The notes under the pieces are model-generated. The model saw only the letters and a list, made by a program, of their open reading frames with translations, had not been told where the DNA came from and did no database searches. Shown in pieces: positions 39,497-47,174 of a DNA stretch of 64,000 nt (the first letter of the stretch is position 1; every line of letters begins with the position of its first letter). A program made the position numbers and the translations under genes. Source of the stretch: CAZUDO01 sp964618895 (GTDB lineage Bacteria; Desulfobacterota; Binatia; DP-6); contig CAZUDO010000063.1 of NCBI GenBank assembly GCA_964618895.1, positions 1 to 64,000 of the forward strand, in the 5' to 3' direction.

Positions 39497-40255
39497 ATGC
39501 CCACATCGTACGACGGGCCCGTCCTCACACGCCGCGCGCTGCTTCGGCTCATCGGCGTCACGCCATTCGTCCCCATCGCACTCCAAGGAGGAACGACCAT
39601 GGCAGCAGAACCATCAGGCCGGCCGCTCGCCTACCGCGGCGAGCACCAGGTGAAACCGCTTCCCTTCAACCCCGCGCAGCTCACCGGGCTCTCCGAGAAG
39701 CTCCTCACGTCGCACCACCAGAACAACTACACCGGAGCCGTGAAGCGGCTGAATCTCATCGAGCAGCAGCTCGGCGCGCTCCCGAAGGATGCCCTGCCCT
39801 ACCAGATGGGCTCGCTCAAGCGCGAAGAACTCATCGCCACCAACTCGATGCTCCTGCACGAGGCCTACTTCGCGAACCTCGGCGGCAGCGGCGCCGCCGA
39901 CGGCAGCTTCGCCGCGCTGGTCAAGACGGCCTACGGCTCGCTCGCCACCTGGGAACACGACTTCCGCCTGACCGGGATGTCCCTCGCCGGCGGCTCCGGC
40001 TGGGTCGTCACGAGCTACGACCCCTACGCGCACGAGCTGCACAACTGGTGGGCGTTCGACCACACCCACGGCATCGCCGGCGGCACCCCCGTCCTGGTCA
40101 TGGACATGTACGAACACAGCTACCACATGGACTACGGGGCCAACGCCAAGGGCTACATCGACGCCTTCTTCCAGAACGTCAACTGGGACGAGGTCAACCG
40201 ACGCCTCGACGAGGCGCGGAAGGGAACGCGCACGACCTCGGGCACGACGCCATGA
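39497..40255 (+). CDS. chrC: Fe/Mn superoxide dismutase, ChrC-like, with possible Tat-exported form
   Basis: An Fe/Mn-SOD fold protein. Expected ligands are H73 (SHHQNNYTG), H121 (LLHEAYF), D203 and H207 (DMYEHSY). SOD-like ChrC proteins accompany ChrA in chromate operons, where they would limit superoxide from chromate reduction. Two starts have good ribosome sites: ATG 39497 gives 252 residues with a twin-arginine-like leader (TRRALLRLIG), and ATG 39599 gives 218 residues without it. The gene starts 12 bases after chrA and overlaps the next gene by four bases. Confidence 0.8.
   Translation: MPTSYDGPVLTRRALLRLIGVTPFVPIALQGGTTMAAEPSGRPLAYRGEHQVKPLPFNPAQLTGLSEKLLTSHHQNNYTGAVKRLNLIEQQLGALPKDALPYQMGSLKREELIATNSMLLHEAYFANLGGSGAADGSFAALVKTAYGSLATWEHDFRLTGMSLAGGSGWVVTSYDPYAHELHNWWAFDHTHGIAGGTPVLVMDMYEHSYHMDYGANAKGYIDAFFQNVNWDEVNRRLDEARKGTRTTSGTTP
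39585..39601 (+). promoter_or_regulatory. Internal ribosome-binding site and start in the SOD gene
   Basis: AAGGAGG at 39585-39591 lies seven bases before ATG 39599-39601, inside the frame of the longer SOD product. The outer start at 39497 has its own GGGAGG five bases upstream. Both sites are strong, so one mRNA could give an exported and a cytosolic SOD. Confidence 0.6.
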
Positions 40256-40923
40256 CACGCACGGCGCTCATTACGCTCGCCTCCGTGGTGCTCAGCGCAG
40301 AAGCATCCATGCCGCCAACACCGATCACGTTCGACGACGCGGAGGTGGGACACACGCCCGCGGGATTCACGACGGCGCTCACCGGGGCGGGCGGACCGGT
40401 CTCCTGGGTCGTCCAGGAAGACCCCACCGCGCCAAGCGGGACGAGAGTACTCGTGCAGACGAGCGCAGACACGACGGACGCACGGTTCCCCCTGTGCATC
40501 TACGACGGGGTCTCGACCGCCGACGTGACCCTGAGCGTCAAGTTCAAAGCGGTGAGCGGCACGATCGACCAGGCGGCGGGGCTCGTCTGGCGCTACCAGA
40601 GCCCGGCCAACTACTACCTCGTACGCGCCAACGCCCTGGAAGGAAACGTCGTCCTCTACAAGGTCGAGAACGGCACACGCTCGGACTTGAAACCCGTCGG
40701 CAGTGGCGGGTTCCTCACCTACGGCAAGAAGGTTCCCGTGGCGCAGGGCCGCTGGCAGACGCTCGCGGTGGACGTCCGCGGTCCGCGGTTCAGTGTCGCC
40801 CTGAACGGCGAACACCTCTTCGATGTCGAAGATGGAACGTTCAGCGCGCCGGGGAAGGTCGGGCTATGGACGAAGGCCGATAGTGTGACCGCCTTCGATG
40901 ACCTCACCGTGGGGGTCCGGTGA
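40252..40923 (+). CDS. Exported LamG/DUF1080-like domain protein
   Basis: A 223-residue protein with a short signal peptide (RTALITLASVVLSAEA) and one concanavalin-like sandwich domain: ITFDDAEVGHTPAGFTTALT, VSVKF-type strands, AAGLVWRYQSPANYYLVRAN, and LFDVEDGTFSAPGKVGLWTK then FDDLTVGV. The pattern is that of DUF1080 (3-keto-disaccharide hydrolase/LamG-like) domains. No catalytic residues can be named, and it may be only a binding module. It overlaps genes on both sides by four bases inside the chr operon. Confidence 0.7.
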   Translation: MTRTALITLASVVLSAEASMPPTPITFDDAEVGHTPAGFTTALTGAGGPVSWVVQEDPTAPSGTRVLVQTSADTTDARFPLCIYDGVSTADVTLSVKFKAVSGTIDQAAGLVWRYQSPANYYLVRANALEGNVVLYKVENGTRSDLKPVGSGGFLTYGKKVPVAQGRWQTLAVDVRGPRFSVALNGEHLFDVEDGTFSAPGKVGLWTKADSVTAFDDLTVGVR

Positions 40924-41951
40924 CCTCCCGCGCAGCGCTCCTCGTGTCCGCGTGCGTCGCCGCCCTCGGCGCCTGCCACACGACGAGCGAAGTCGTGGTC
41001 TACACCTCCGTCGATGACGTCTTTGCGCGGCCCATCGCGGAGCAGTTTCAGCGCGAAACCGGCATCGCCGTCCGGCTCGTCCCCGATACGGAAGAGACCA
41101 AGAGTACCGGACTGGTCAATCGCCTGATCGCAGAGAAGGCCCGGCCACAGGCCGACGTGTTCTGGAGTGGAGATCCCGTCCGGGCCGCCATCTTGAAGAC
41201 GCAGGGCGTCTCGGCGGCCTACCGTTCGCCGGCTGCGGTCGGTCTTCCCGCGCGGTTCTCCGACCCCGACGGGCACTGGACCGGCTTCTCTGCCCGGGCC
41301 CGTGTTCTCGTCTACAACACGACGCTGGTGACCCCCGAGCAGGCACCCACGTCGATCCTCCAACTCACAGAGGACCGCTTCCGTGGCCGGGCCTGTCTTG
41401 CGAACCCGCTCTTCGGCACCACGTCGATGCATGCGGCCGCGCTCTTTGCCGTCCTCGGGGACGAGAAGGCGCGCGTGTTCTTCCAGGCCTTCGCGCACAA
41501 CGCCGGCCGCCTGGTGTCCTCGAACGGCGAGGTGCGCCGCCGCGTGGCCAGCGGCGACTGCGCCGTCGGTGTGACCGACACGGACGACGCCGCCGTGGCC
41601 CGCCAGGAAGGAAAGCCGCTGGGCGTCGTCTACCCCGACGCCGACGGCATGGGCACCCTCATCGTGCCCAACTGCACCGTGCTCATCGCCGGCGCCCCTC
41701 ATCCAGAGGCTGCGCGGCACTTCATCGACTACCTGTTGCGACCCGCCACCGAGCAGCGCCTGGCCGAAAGTGACGCGGCCCAGATGCCGCTCCGCCCCGG
41801 CGTCCCGGTGCCTCGCGGCGTCTGGCCCATCGTGCAGTTGAAGCCGCTCGCCGTCGACTACGCCACGCTCGGCGCAAGACTCGAGGAACTGTCCCAAGGC
41901 TACTTGAGGACCTGGGTCGAGGCGCAGCTCACGGGACCGCACCCGACATGA
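40920..41951 (+). CDS. Ferric-iron-type ABC substrate-binding lipoprotein
   Basis: A 343-residue binding protein with lipobox (VAALGAC) and the FbpA/AfuA-type fold: EVVVYTSVDDVFARPIAEQF, PQADVFWSGDPVRAAILKTQ, GFSARARVLVYNTTLV, RFRGRACLANPLFGTTSMHA and VVYPDADGMGTLIVPNCTVL. The family binds Fe3+ or small anions/organics for import. Start GTG 40920 overlaps the previous stop. The permease and ATPase genes follow with four-base overlaps. Confidence 0.85.
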   Translation: MTSRAALLVSACVAALGACHTTSEVVVYTSVDDVFARPIAEQFQRETGIAVRLVPDTEETKSTGLVNRLIAEKARPQADVFWSGDPVRAAILKTQGVSAAYRSPAAVGLPARFSDPDGHWTGFSARARVLVYNTTLVTPEQAPTSILQLTEDRFRGRACLANPLFGTTSMHAAALFAVLGDEKARVFFQAFAHNAGRLVSSNGEVRRRVASGDCAVGVTDTDDAAVARQEGKPLGVVYPDADGMGTLIVPNCTVLIAGAPHPEAARHFIDYLLRPATEQRLAESDAAQMPLRPGVPVPRGVWPIVQLKPLAVDYATLGARLEELSQGYLRTWVEAQLTGPHPT

Positions 41952-43486
41952 GGTCCGTCCTCTTCCTGGAGCAACCGGGCCGCTGGCGCACCGCAAGCGT
42001 CGCCGCGTTGCTGCTCCTCGGGGCCTTGCCCGTCTTCCCGCTCCTCTCGCGCGCGCTCCGACCCGACGCGCCGGCGCTGGGCGACGCGTTCTGCTCGAGC
42101 CTCCGACTGAGTGCCGTGGTCGCGGGTGGCGCGTCACTGCTCGGCGGCGTGGTCGGCCTGCCCCTCGGGATCCTCGCTGCTTTGTACGACTTCCCGGGTC
42201 GCAGAGCCCTCCTCGTGATCACAACCCTCCCGCTCGTTGTGCCGCCGTTTCTCTGGGCCATCGGCTGGTCGGCGCTTGCCATCCGGCTTCCGCCATCTCT
42301 CGGCTGCGTCGTCGTCTTTGCCGCCGCCACCACACCCTTGGTCCTGCTCGCGACCTACGCAGCGACACGCGAACTTTCCCGCTCCCAGGTAGAGGCTGCG
42401 CGCCTCGCGGGAGGAGAGGCGAGAGTCCTTTGTCGCGCCGCCCAGCATACACGTCTGCCGGCGCTCCTCGCCGCCGCGCTGGGCGGCGTCCTCACGCTTG
42501 CCGACCCGGGTACCGGACAGATTCTCGGGGCACACAGCGCCGCCGCGGAGGTGCTGACCAGCTTTGCCGCCCGTTACGACGTCACGCTTGCCGCCCGGCA
42601 GGGGCTGGCGCTCGCCGCGCTGGTCCTTGCGCTGTCCGTACCACTGGCGGCGCTCGCCGGGCCACAGCTCGCGCATGCCGTGCTCGGTCGTCAAACGACA
42701 CACGGCGTGACGAGACACCGGGGCGGGGCCACTGCGGCGACCATCGGCTTCGTCATCGTGACCGCCGTGAACGTCGGCCTTCCCCTCGGCGGCTTGCTCC
42801 TCCCACTCGTCTCCGGCCCCGACCAACACAACCATTTCGGGCTCGTCCTCTTTGCTGCCCTCGCGACGGCGGCCCGAACCGCGACCAACACGCTGCTCTA
42901 TTCAGGCGGGGCGGCGCTCGTGGCGACCACGCTGGGCTTTGCCGTCGCGCTCGCGGTCGGTCGGAGCGGGCGTCTCCGCAGCGTCGCCCTCGCGGTCGCA
43001 CTCGCGCTGTTCGCGTGGCCACCAGCGGCGAGCGCGCTCGGCGTCGTCGCAACCGCCGCGGCGTCTCCGCCGTGGCTGGATCCGCTCCTTCGCAGTCGTC
43101 TCACCGTGTGCGTCGTGCTCGGCCTGCGTCTCTTCCCCATCAGCACCGTGCTGGCCCTCCGGGCCTGGGGAGCGATGTCGCCCTCCTGGGTTCACGCCGC
43201 GGCCCTCCACGGCGTTTCGCCCTGGACGTATCTCCGCCGTGTCGCCTGGCCAGCCCTTCGTCCGAGCGCCGCGGGCTCGCTCGCCCTGGTCAGCCTCCTC
43301 GCCTCTGCCGACGTCGGCACGGTGCTCATGCTGCATCCCCCGGGGCAGGACTCACTTCCCCTTGCGATCTTCACGGTGATGGCGAATGCGCCGGAGAGCA
43401 CTGTCAGCGGGCTCTGCCTCGTCTATCTCCTGGCCGCGTTCACGATGCTGTCGACGGCGTTCCGCTTCGCCCCGGAAGAGCCATGA
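41948..43486 (+). CDS. Ferric-iron-type ABC permease (fused double domain)
   Basis: A 512-residue membrane protein made of two binding-protein-dependent transport domains in one chain, as in FbpB/AfuB. Coupling-loop (EAA) segments are ELSRSQVEAARLAGGEARVL in the first half and GVSPWTYLRRVAWPALRPSA in the second. About 12 helices are expected. It overlaps the binding-protein and ATPase genes by four bases each. Substrate should follow that of the binding protein. Confidence 0.85.
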   Translation: MRSVLFLEQPGRWRTASVAALLLLGALPVFPLLSRALRPDAPALGDAFCSSLRLSAVVAGGASLLGGVVGLPLGILAALYDFPGRRALLVITTLPLVVPPFLWAIGWSALAIRLPPSLGCVVVFAAATTPLVLLATYAATRELSRSQVEAARLAGGEARVLCRAAQHTRLPALLAAALGGVLTLADPGTGQILGAHSAAAEVLTSFAARYDVTLAARQGLALAALVLALSVPLAALAGPQLAHAVLGRQTTHGVTRHRGGATAATIGFVIVTAVNVGLPLGGLLLPLVSGPDQHNHFGLVLFAALATAARTATNTLLYSGGAALVATTLGFAVALAVGRSGRLRSVALAVALALFAWPPAASALGVVATAAASPPWLDPLLRSRLTVCVVLGLRLFPISTVLALRAWGAMSPSWVHAAALHGVSPWTYLRRVAWPALRPSAAGSLALVSLLASADVGTVLMLHPPGQDSLPLAIFTVMANAPESTVSGLCLVYLLAAFTMLSTAFRFAPEEP

Positions 43487-44235
43487 TCGGCCGCGCCTCA
43501 CTCGAGCTGCGCGGTGTTTCCAAGCGCCACGGGACAGCGACGCTGCTCGCCGAGTGCGACTTGACCATCCGCGAAGGTGAGCACACGGCCATTCTCGGGC
43601 GCTCGGGGGCAGGCAAGTCCACGACACTGCGCCTCCTCGCGGGACTCGAGCCGCCGACGAGCGGGCAGGTTCTCGTAGACACGACGCCGGCCTCAGGGCC
43701 GGGGCGTATCGCTCTTCCGGCACATCAACGTCGCGTCGCCATGGTGTTCCAGGACCTCGGGCTGTGGCCTTCGCTGAGCGTCGTCGACAACATCTTGCTG
43801 GGGACCGGGGCGACCACCCGTGGGCAGCGGCACCTGCGGGAACGGGCGCTCGCGGCGATGCGCCTCTGTCGCATCGACACGCTGGCTGACCGGCGTCCCG
43901 GCTCGCTCTCTGGCGGCGAGCAGCAGCGCGTGGCGCTTGCGAGGGCCGTCGCGGCCGAACCGCGCTTCCTGTTCCTCGACGAGCCGTTTGCCGGGCTCGA
44001 TCTGTGCACCAAACGGGAACTCCTCACGGACATCTCGCACCTCGCGGCCATGGCACGCACCACGCTCGTGCTCGTCACCCACGACCCGACCGAGGCGCTC
44101 TCCCTCTGTAGCCGCGCCGTGGTGCTCGACGGCGGACGAGTGCAGGCGGACGGTCCCTGGGCAGAGCTGCTGCACGAACCACGATCGGACGTGTTGCGTG
44201 CCTTCGGAGACCGTGGATTCAGATCGCGATCTTGA
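43483..44235 (+). CDS. ABC transporter ATPase (FbpC-like)
   Basis: A 250-residue ATPase with Walker A GRSGAGKST (residues 39-47), signature LSGGEQQRVALARAVA, Walker B FLFLDEPFAGLD and the switch histidine in VTHDPTEAL. It lacks the long C-terminal regulatory domain of some FbpC/MalK proteins. It energises the permease encoded just upstream and is the last gene of the chr operon. A palindrome overlaps its stop codon. Confidence 0.9.
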   Translation: MIGRASLELRGVSKRHGTATLLAECDLTIREGEHTAILGRSGAGKSTTLRLLAGLEPPTSGQVLVDTTPASGPGRIALPAHQRRVAMVFQDLGLWPSLSVVDNILLGTGATTRGQRHLRERALAAMRLCRIDTLADRRPGSLSGGEQQRVALARAVAAEPRFLFLDEPFAGLDLCTKRELLTDISHLAAMARTTLVLVTHDPTEALSLCSRAVVLDGGRVQADGPWAELLHEPRSDVLRAFGDRGFRSRS

Positions 44236-44443
44236 GCGCGATCTGATCAAACATCGCCCTGGGGGCCTTCCGGTTACGTCCCGCCCTGCCACGGCCGCGC
44301 TCACCTACCGAGAAGAAGACCTCGTCGCGCTGCCGGGGTCGCGGACGCGCGCCACCGGTCCGGGCCAGGGTACGAAACGACTTTCGAAACGTCTCCATCG
44401 CCTCGGTGACGGGCTTGATCTTGATCGTCAGCACCTTGGTCAT
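44219..44443 (-). CDS. Small protein, possible HTH/antitoxin-like
   Basis: A 74-residue frame beginning MTKVLTIKIKPVTEAMETFR, then KSFRTLARTGGARP and QRDEVFFSV. The first 50 residues look like the start of small regulators of the MTKTLTIRVKP...FR..F type that often pair with toxins. The second half (GRAGRNRKAPRAMFDQIALK) does not fit that family and may reflect a frameshift. It lies just downstream of the Y1 transposase gene on the same strand and overlaps the convergent ATPase gene by 17 bases. Confidence 0.4.
   Translation of the reverse strand: MTKVLTIKIKPVTEAMETFRKSFRTLARTGGARPRPRQRDEVFFSVGERGRGRAGRNRKAPRAMFDQIALKIAI
44221..44244. terminator. Hairpin over the end of the chr operon
   Basis: AGATCGCG (44221-44228) and CGCGATCT (44237-44244) form a perfect 8-bp stem with an 8-base loop. 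It covers the last codons and stop of the ATPase gene and the end of the convergent small gene. No T-run follows, so it may be a bidirectional stop signal of the weak type or simply a palindrome. Confidence 0.4.
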
Positions 44444-44501
44444 GGCTCTTCCGGATTTCGGGTGGGTCCGTCGCGTCGACCGGCGGCCGACCGCGCGTCC
44501 G

Positions 44502-45176
44502 TCACGGACCGCTCGCAGCGCGTGCACCGCGAGGGGCCTCGTCGACCCGGAGCCGGCCGTGCCGGAGCCAGCCCACCCGCGCCAACCAGGTATGTGCGGC
44601 CCGGACCGGCGACGGGCCGGGCGGCCGCGCCAGGGGCGTCCGCCAGCCGAGGAACCACGCCGCGGACGAGCACGGATCCGTCCCGCGTACGCCGGGGCTG
44701 TGTTTCGCAAAGTTCTGGAGCACGTATACCAGCGCGGCCCGGACCTCGCGCGGCGACGCGAGCCGCCGTGCGTGATAGCGGTCGCCCCACACCTGGCCGT
44801 GGCGCCCGCACGTCCGGTTCACCGCCTTAGCGACGCGAATCATGAGGCCCTGCACGCCGCGGACGAAGCGCGCCGGCGCGTCGGCTTCCACCACGAGGTG
44901 GACGTGGTCCCGTTGTGCGCTGAACTGCAACACGCGAAACCGGGTGGACGAGGATGCGCCCAGGGCCGCCCGCAGCGCGCCAAATACCCGCGCGCCCCGG
45001 AGGGACGGCACGCCCGCGACCGCGCGCAGGGTGACGTGCACCGGGCAGTGCCGATCGTGCGGCGGGCGCATCCGATGGGGGACGCGACGCCGGCCGGGCG
45101 TGGGCGGGCGACCCGCGCCGCGGCGGGCGCCGCCCCAGGAGCGGAAGGTGAAGAGGGTTTGCATCGGGCGCGCCAT
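44502..45176 (-). CDS. REP-associated tyrosine transposase (IS200/Y1 family, RAYT)
   Basis: A 224-residue HUH nuclease. The metal-binding HVH sits in AQRDHVHLVVEADAP, and the catalytic tyrosine is in WGDRYHARRLASPREVRAAL. The N-terminus (RRGAGRPPTPGRRRVPHRMR) and the CPVHVTLRAVAGVPSLRG strand are typical of RAYTs, which are single-copy domesticated relatives of IS200 transposases that act on REP palindromes. No clear REP array flanks it here. It marks the right edge of the metal-resistance block. Confidence 0.85.
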   Translation of the reverse strand: MARPMQTLFTFRSWGGARRGAGRPPTPGRRRVPHRMRPPHDRHCPVHVTLRAVAGVPSLRGARVFGALRAALGASSSTRFRVLQFSAQRDHVHLVVEADAPARFVRGVQGLMIRVAKAVNRTCGRHGQVWGDRYHARRLASPREVRAALVYVLQNFAKHSPGVRGTDPCSSAAWFLGWRTPLARPPGPSPVRAAHTWLARVGWLRHGRLRVDEAPRGARAASGP

Positions 45177-45606
45177 CTTGAAACGGGCACATATTATAGC
45201 AAGCTTGCTCCCATGTCAAGCGCGGCACATCGTCACGGCGATCCATGCGGCCTCACCCCCGAGCGCCGCGCGGGGGCTCGCGTCGGCGCCGCATGCCCCG
45301 GCCCGAGTCGCCGTCGGCGGTCCACCTGGCCACGGGCGCTCGGCCACCCGCGCCCGGCGGTGGGCGCGTCCCTCCCGTCCACCGGCGCTCCCCGGCCACA
45401 CAACCGGACCCGGAAGCGCCTTGGCCATTTGGGTCTCCAGTCACCCGCCGGACGTCGACAGTGAAGTCCGCCAGGAGAGGTTCAGACCCTTCAATGGAGC
45501 CGTTCGATGGCGACTACGTTGACAACGTGTTGATCCGGGATGAGGTCGAGGAAGACGAGGTAGTATTGCCGCCTATCGCATAGACCTCATGGCAGCAAAG
45601 AGCCGG
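45177..45606. other. Gene-free interval right of the transposase
   Basis: About 430 bases with no convincing gene. A 29-codon frame at 45494-45583 (ending EEDEVVLPPIA) may be the tail of a lost gene. The bases just upstream of the transposase start (ATATTATAGC region, 45191-45200) are locally AT-rich and could hold its promoter. Confidence 0.35.
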
Positions 45607-45864
45607 TCAGCTTCGACGCGCGGGAACCTTGTGACGGCGACTTTGAGCGTGGGCCTCAGCCTCCTCGAGCGTGACGTAGTCACCACGACGGATGGCGGCG
45701 CGCCCCGCCTCGATGGCACGCAGCTGCGCCGGAGTCAGGGACCGAGGTGTCCAAGGCACATCCTTGGAGGTCGCATGGACTCGCTGGGGCATGGGGCGCG
45801 CCCTGCGGGGATTCGGCGGCATGGCTCCGGACACATAGTGCCGATGGATGTAGACCATCGTCAA
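45607..45864 (-). CDS. Small antitoxin-like protein, orphan
   Basis: An 85-residue frame whose C-terminal half, RSLTPAQLRAIEAGRAAIRR then GDYVTLEEAEAHAQ, is like the toxin-binding tail of several small antitoxins (Phd/RHH-associated). The N-terminal part is basic and unstructured in appearance. No toxin gene adjoins it, so it may be an orphan. Other starts downstream (for example at PMPQRV) are possible. Confidence 0.45.
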   Translation of the reverse strand: MTMVYIHRHYVSGAMPPNPRRARPMPQRVHATSKDVPWTPRSLTPAQLRAIEAGRAAIRRGDYVTLEEAEAHAQSRRHKVPARRS

Positions 45865-45932
45865 GCCGAGGCCTTCCGGACTGCGGCCGTGTTGCGGCCG
45901 ATCCCCCCCGTTGCTACCTCTGCCCGCGGGTC

Positions 45933-47174
45933 ATGGTGTGGATCGTCGGCGTGGTGGTCGGGCTGGTCGTGCTGGGCTCCGTGCTGGCGGTGGCGGAATC
46001 GTCGATCAGCCGCATGACGCGGGTGCGGGCCGGGGCGCTCCGCCAGGAGGGCCGCCGGAACGCCGTGCTCCTCGAGCACATCGAGCGCGACCCGCCGCCG
46101 TATCTGAACTCCGTCTACCTGGCGGTCATGTTCGCGCAGAACGGGTCGGCGATCCTGGTGGCGATCCTGGCCGCGCGCCACTTCGACGACCTGGGCATCA
46201 CCCTCGTCTCCCTCGGCTTCACCCTCGCGTACTTCGTGGTCGTCGAGGCCATGGCGAAGACGTTCGGCATCCTGCACAGCGACCGGGCCGCGTTGGCGGT
46301 GGCGCCCGTCGTCTGGCTGCTCGGGCGCCTGCTCGCCGTGCCGGCGCGCGCCCTCATCGGCCTCGCCAACGTGCTGCTTCCCGGCAAGGGGCTGAAGCAG
46401 GGTCCGTTCGTCTCCGAGGAGGATATCCGCTCGATGGCGGACGTGGGACACCAGGAGGGCGTCATCGAGGAGTCGGAGAAGGACATGATCCACTCCCTCT
46501 TCCACTTCGGCGATCTACTCGTGCGCCAGCTCATGATCCCGCGACCCGACATCGTCGCCATCGACGTGGCGGGCTCGCTGCACGACGCCCACACGTTGAT
46601 CGTGCAGCACGGGTTCACGCGCGTCCCCGCCTATCGCGACGACCTCGATCGGACCGAAGGGATCGTGCACGCCAAGGACATCCTGCAGGCGCTGCTCGAG
46701 GGCCGGCAGGACACCCCGCTCGCGGCACTCCTCCGGCCCGTCCACTTCGCGCCGGAGTCGAAACGCGCCGCCGCGCTCCTGCGCGAGATGCAGCGCGAGC
46801 GGTTCCACCTCGCCATGGTGACCGACGAGTACGGCTCCGTCTCCGGTCTGGTCACGCTCGAGAACCTGCTCGAAGAGCTGGTCGGCGCGATCGGCGAGGA
46901 GCACGAGTGGGAGGCGCCCGACGTCGAGCCACTGGGCGACGGGCACTATCGCGTCGACGCGAGCCTCCCCGTCCGCGAGCTGAACGAGCTGCTCGGCACC
47001 GACCTGCCGCACGAGCAGTGGAACACCGTGGGCGGGCTCATGTTCGGGCTGCTCGGGACGATTCCCGTCCAGGGGCAGGCGGTGACGCTCAAGGGGTTCC
47101 AGTTCGTGGCCGAGAAGGTCCACGGCCGCCGCGTCGCGACCGTGCTCGTCACGCGGCAGCCGGTACCGGGTTGA
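45933..47174 (+). CDS. CNNM/HlyC-CorC family membrane protein
   Basis: A 413-residue protein. The N-terminal DUF21/CNNM membrane domain (to about residue 145) includes VVVGLVVLGSVLAVAESSIS and YFVVVEAMAKTFGIL. Two CBS domains follow (RQLMIPRPDIVAIDVAGSLH, VTDEYGSVSGLVTLENLLEE), then a C-terminal CorC_HlyC domain (YRVDASLPVRELNELLGTDL). Family members act in Mg2+/Co2+ homeostasis or as transporters. ATG 45933 is used; GTG 45936 is equally possible. It overlaps the L,D-transpeptidase gene by one base. Confidence 0.9.
   Translation: MVWIVGVVVGLVVLGSVLAVAESSISRMTRVRAGALRQEGRRNAVLLEHIERDPPPYLNSVYLAVMFAQNGSAILVAILAARHFDDLGITLVSLGFTLAYFVVVEAMAKTFGILHSDRAALAVAPVVWLLGRLLAVPARALIGLANVLLPGKGLKQGPFVSEEDIRSMADVGHQEGVIEESEKDMIHSLFHFGDLLVRQLMIPRPDIVAIDVAGSLHDAHTLIVQHGFTRVPAYRDDLDRTEGIVHAKDILQALLEGRQDTPLAALLRPVHFAPESKRAAALLREMQRERFHLAMVTDEYGSVSGLVTLENLLEELVGAIGEEHEWEAPDVEPLGDGHYRVDASLPVRELNELLGTDLPHEQWNTVGGLMFGLLGTIPVQGQAVTLKGFQFVAEKVHGRRVATVLVTRQPVPG

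Noticed and set aside
44236..44501. REP-like palindrome array for the Y1 transposase
   Set aside because: Only the single hairpin at 44221-44244 is visible; there is no repeated REP unit on either side.
45494..45583. 29-codon acidic ORF
   Set aside because: No Shine-Dalgarno, no homology that I can recall, and chance frames of this size are common here.
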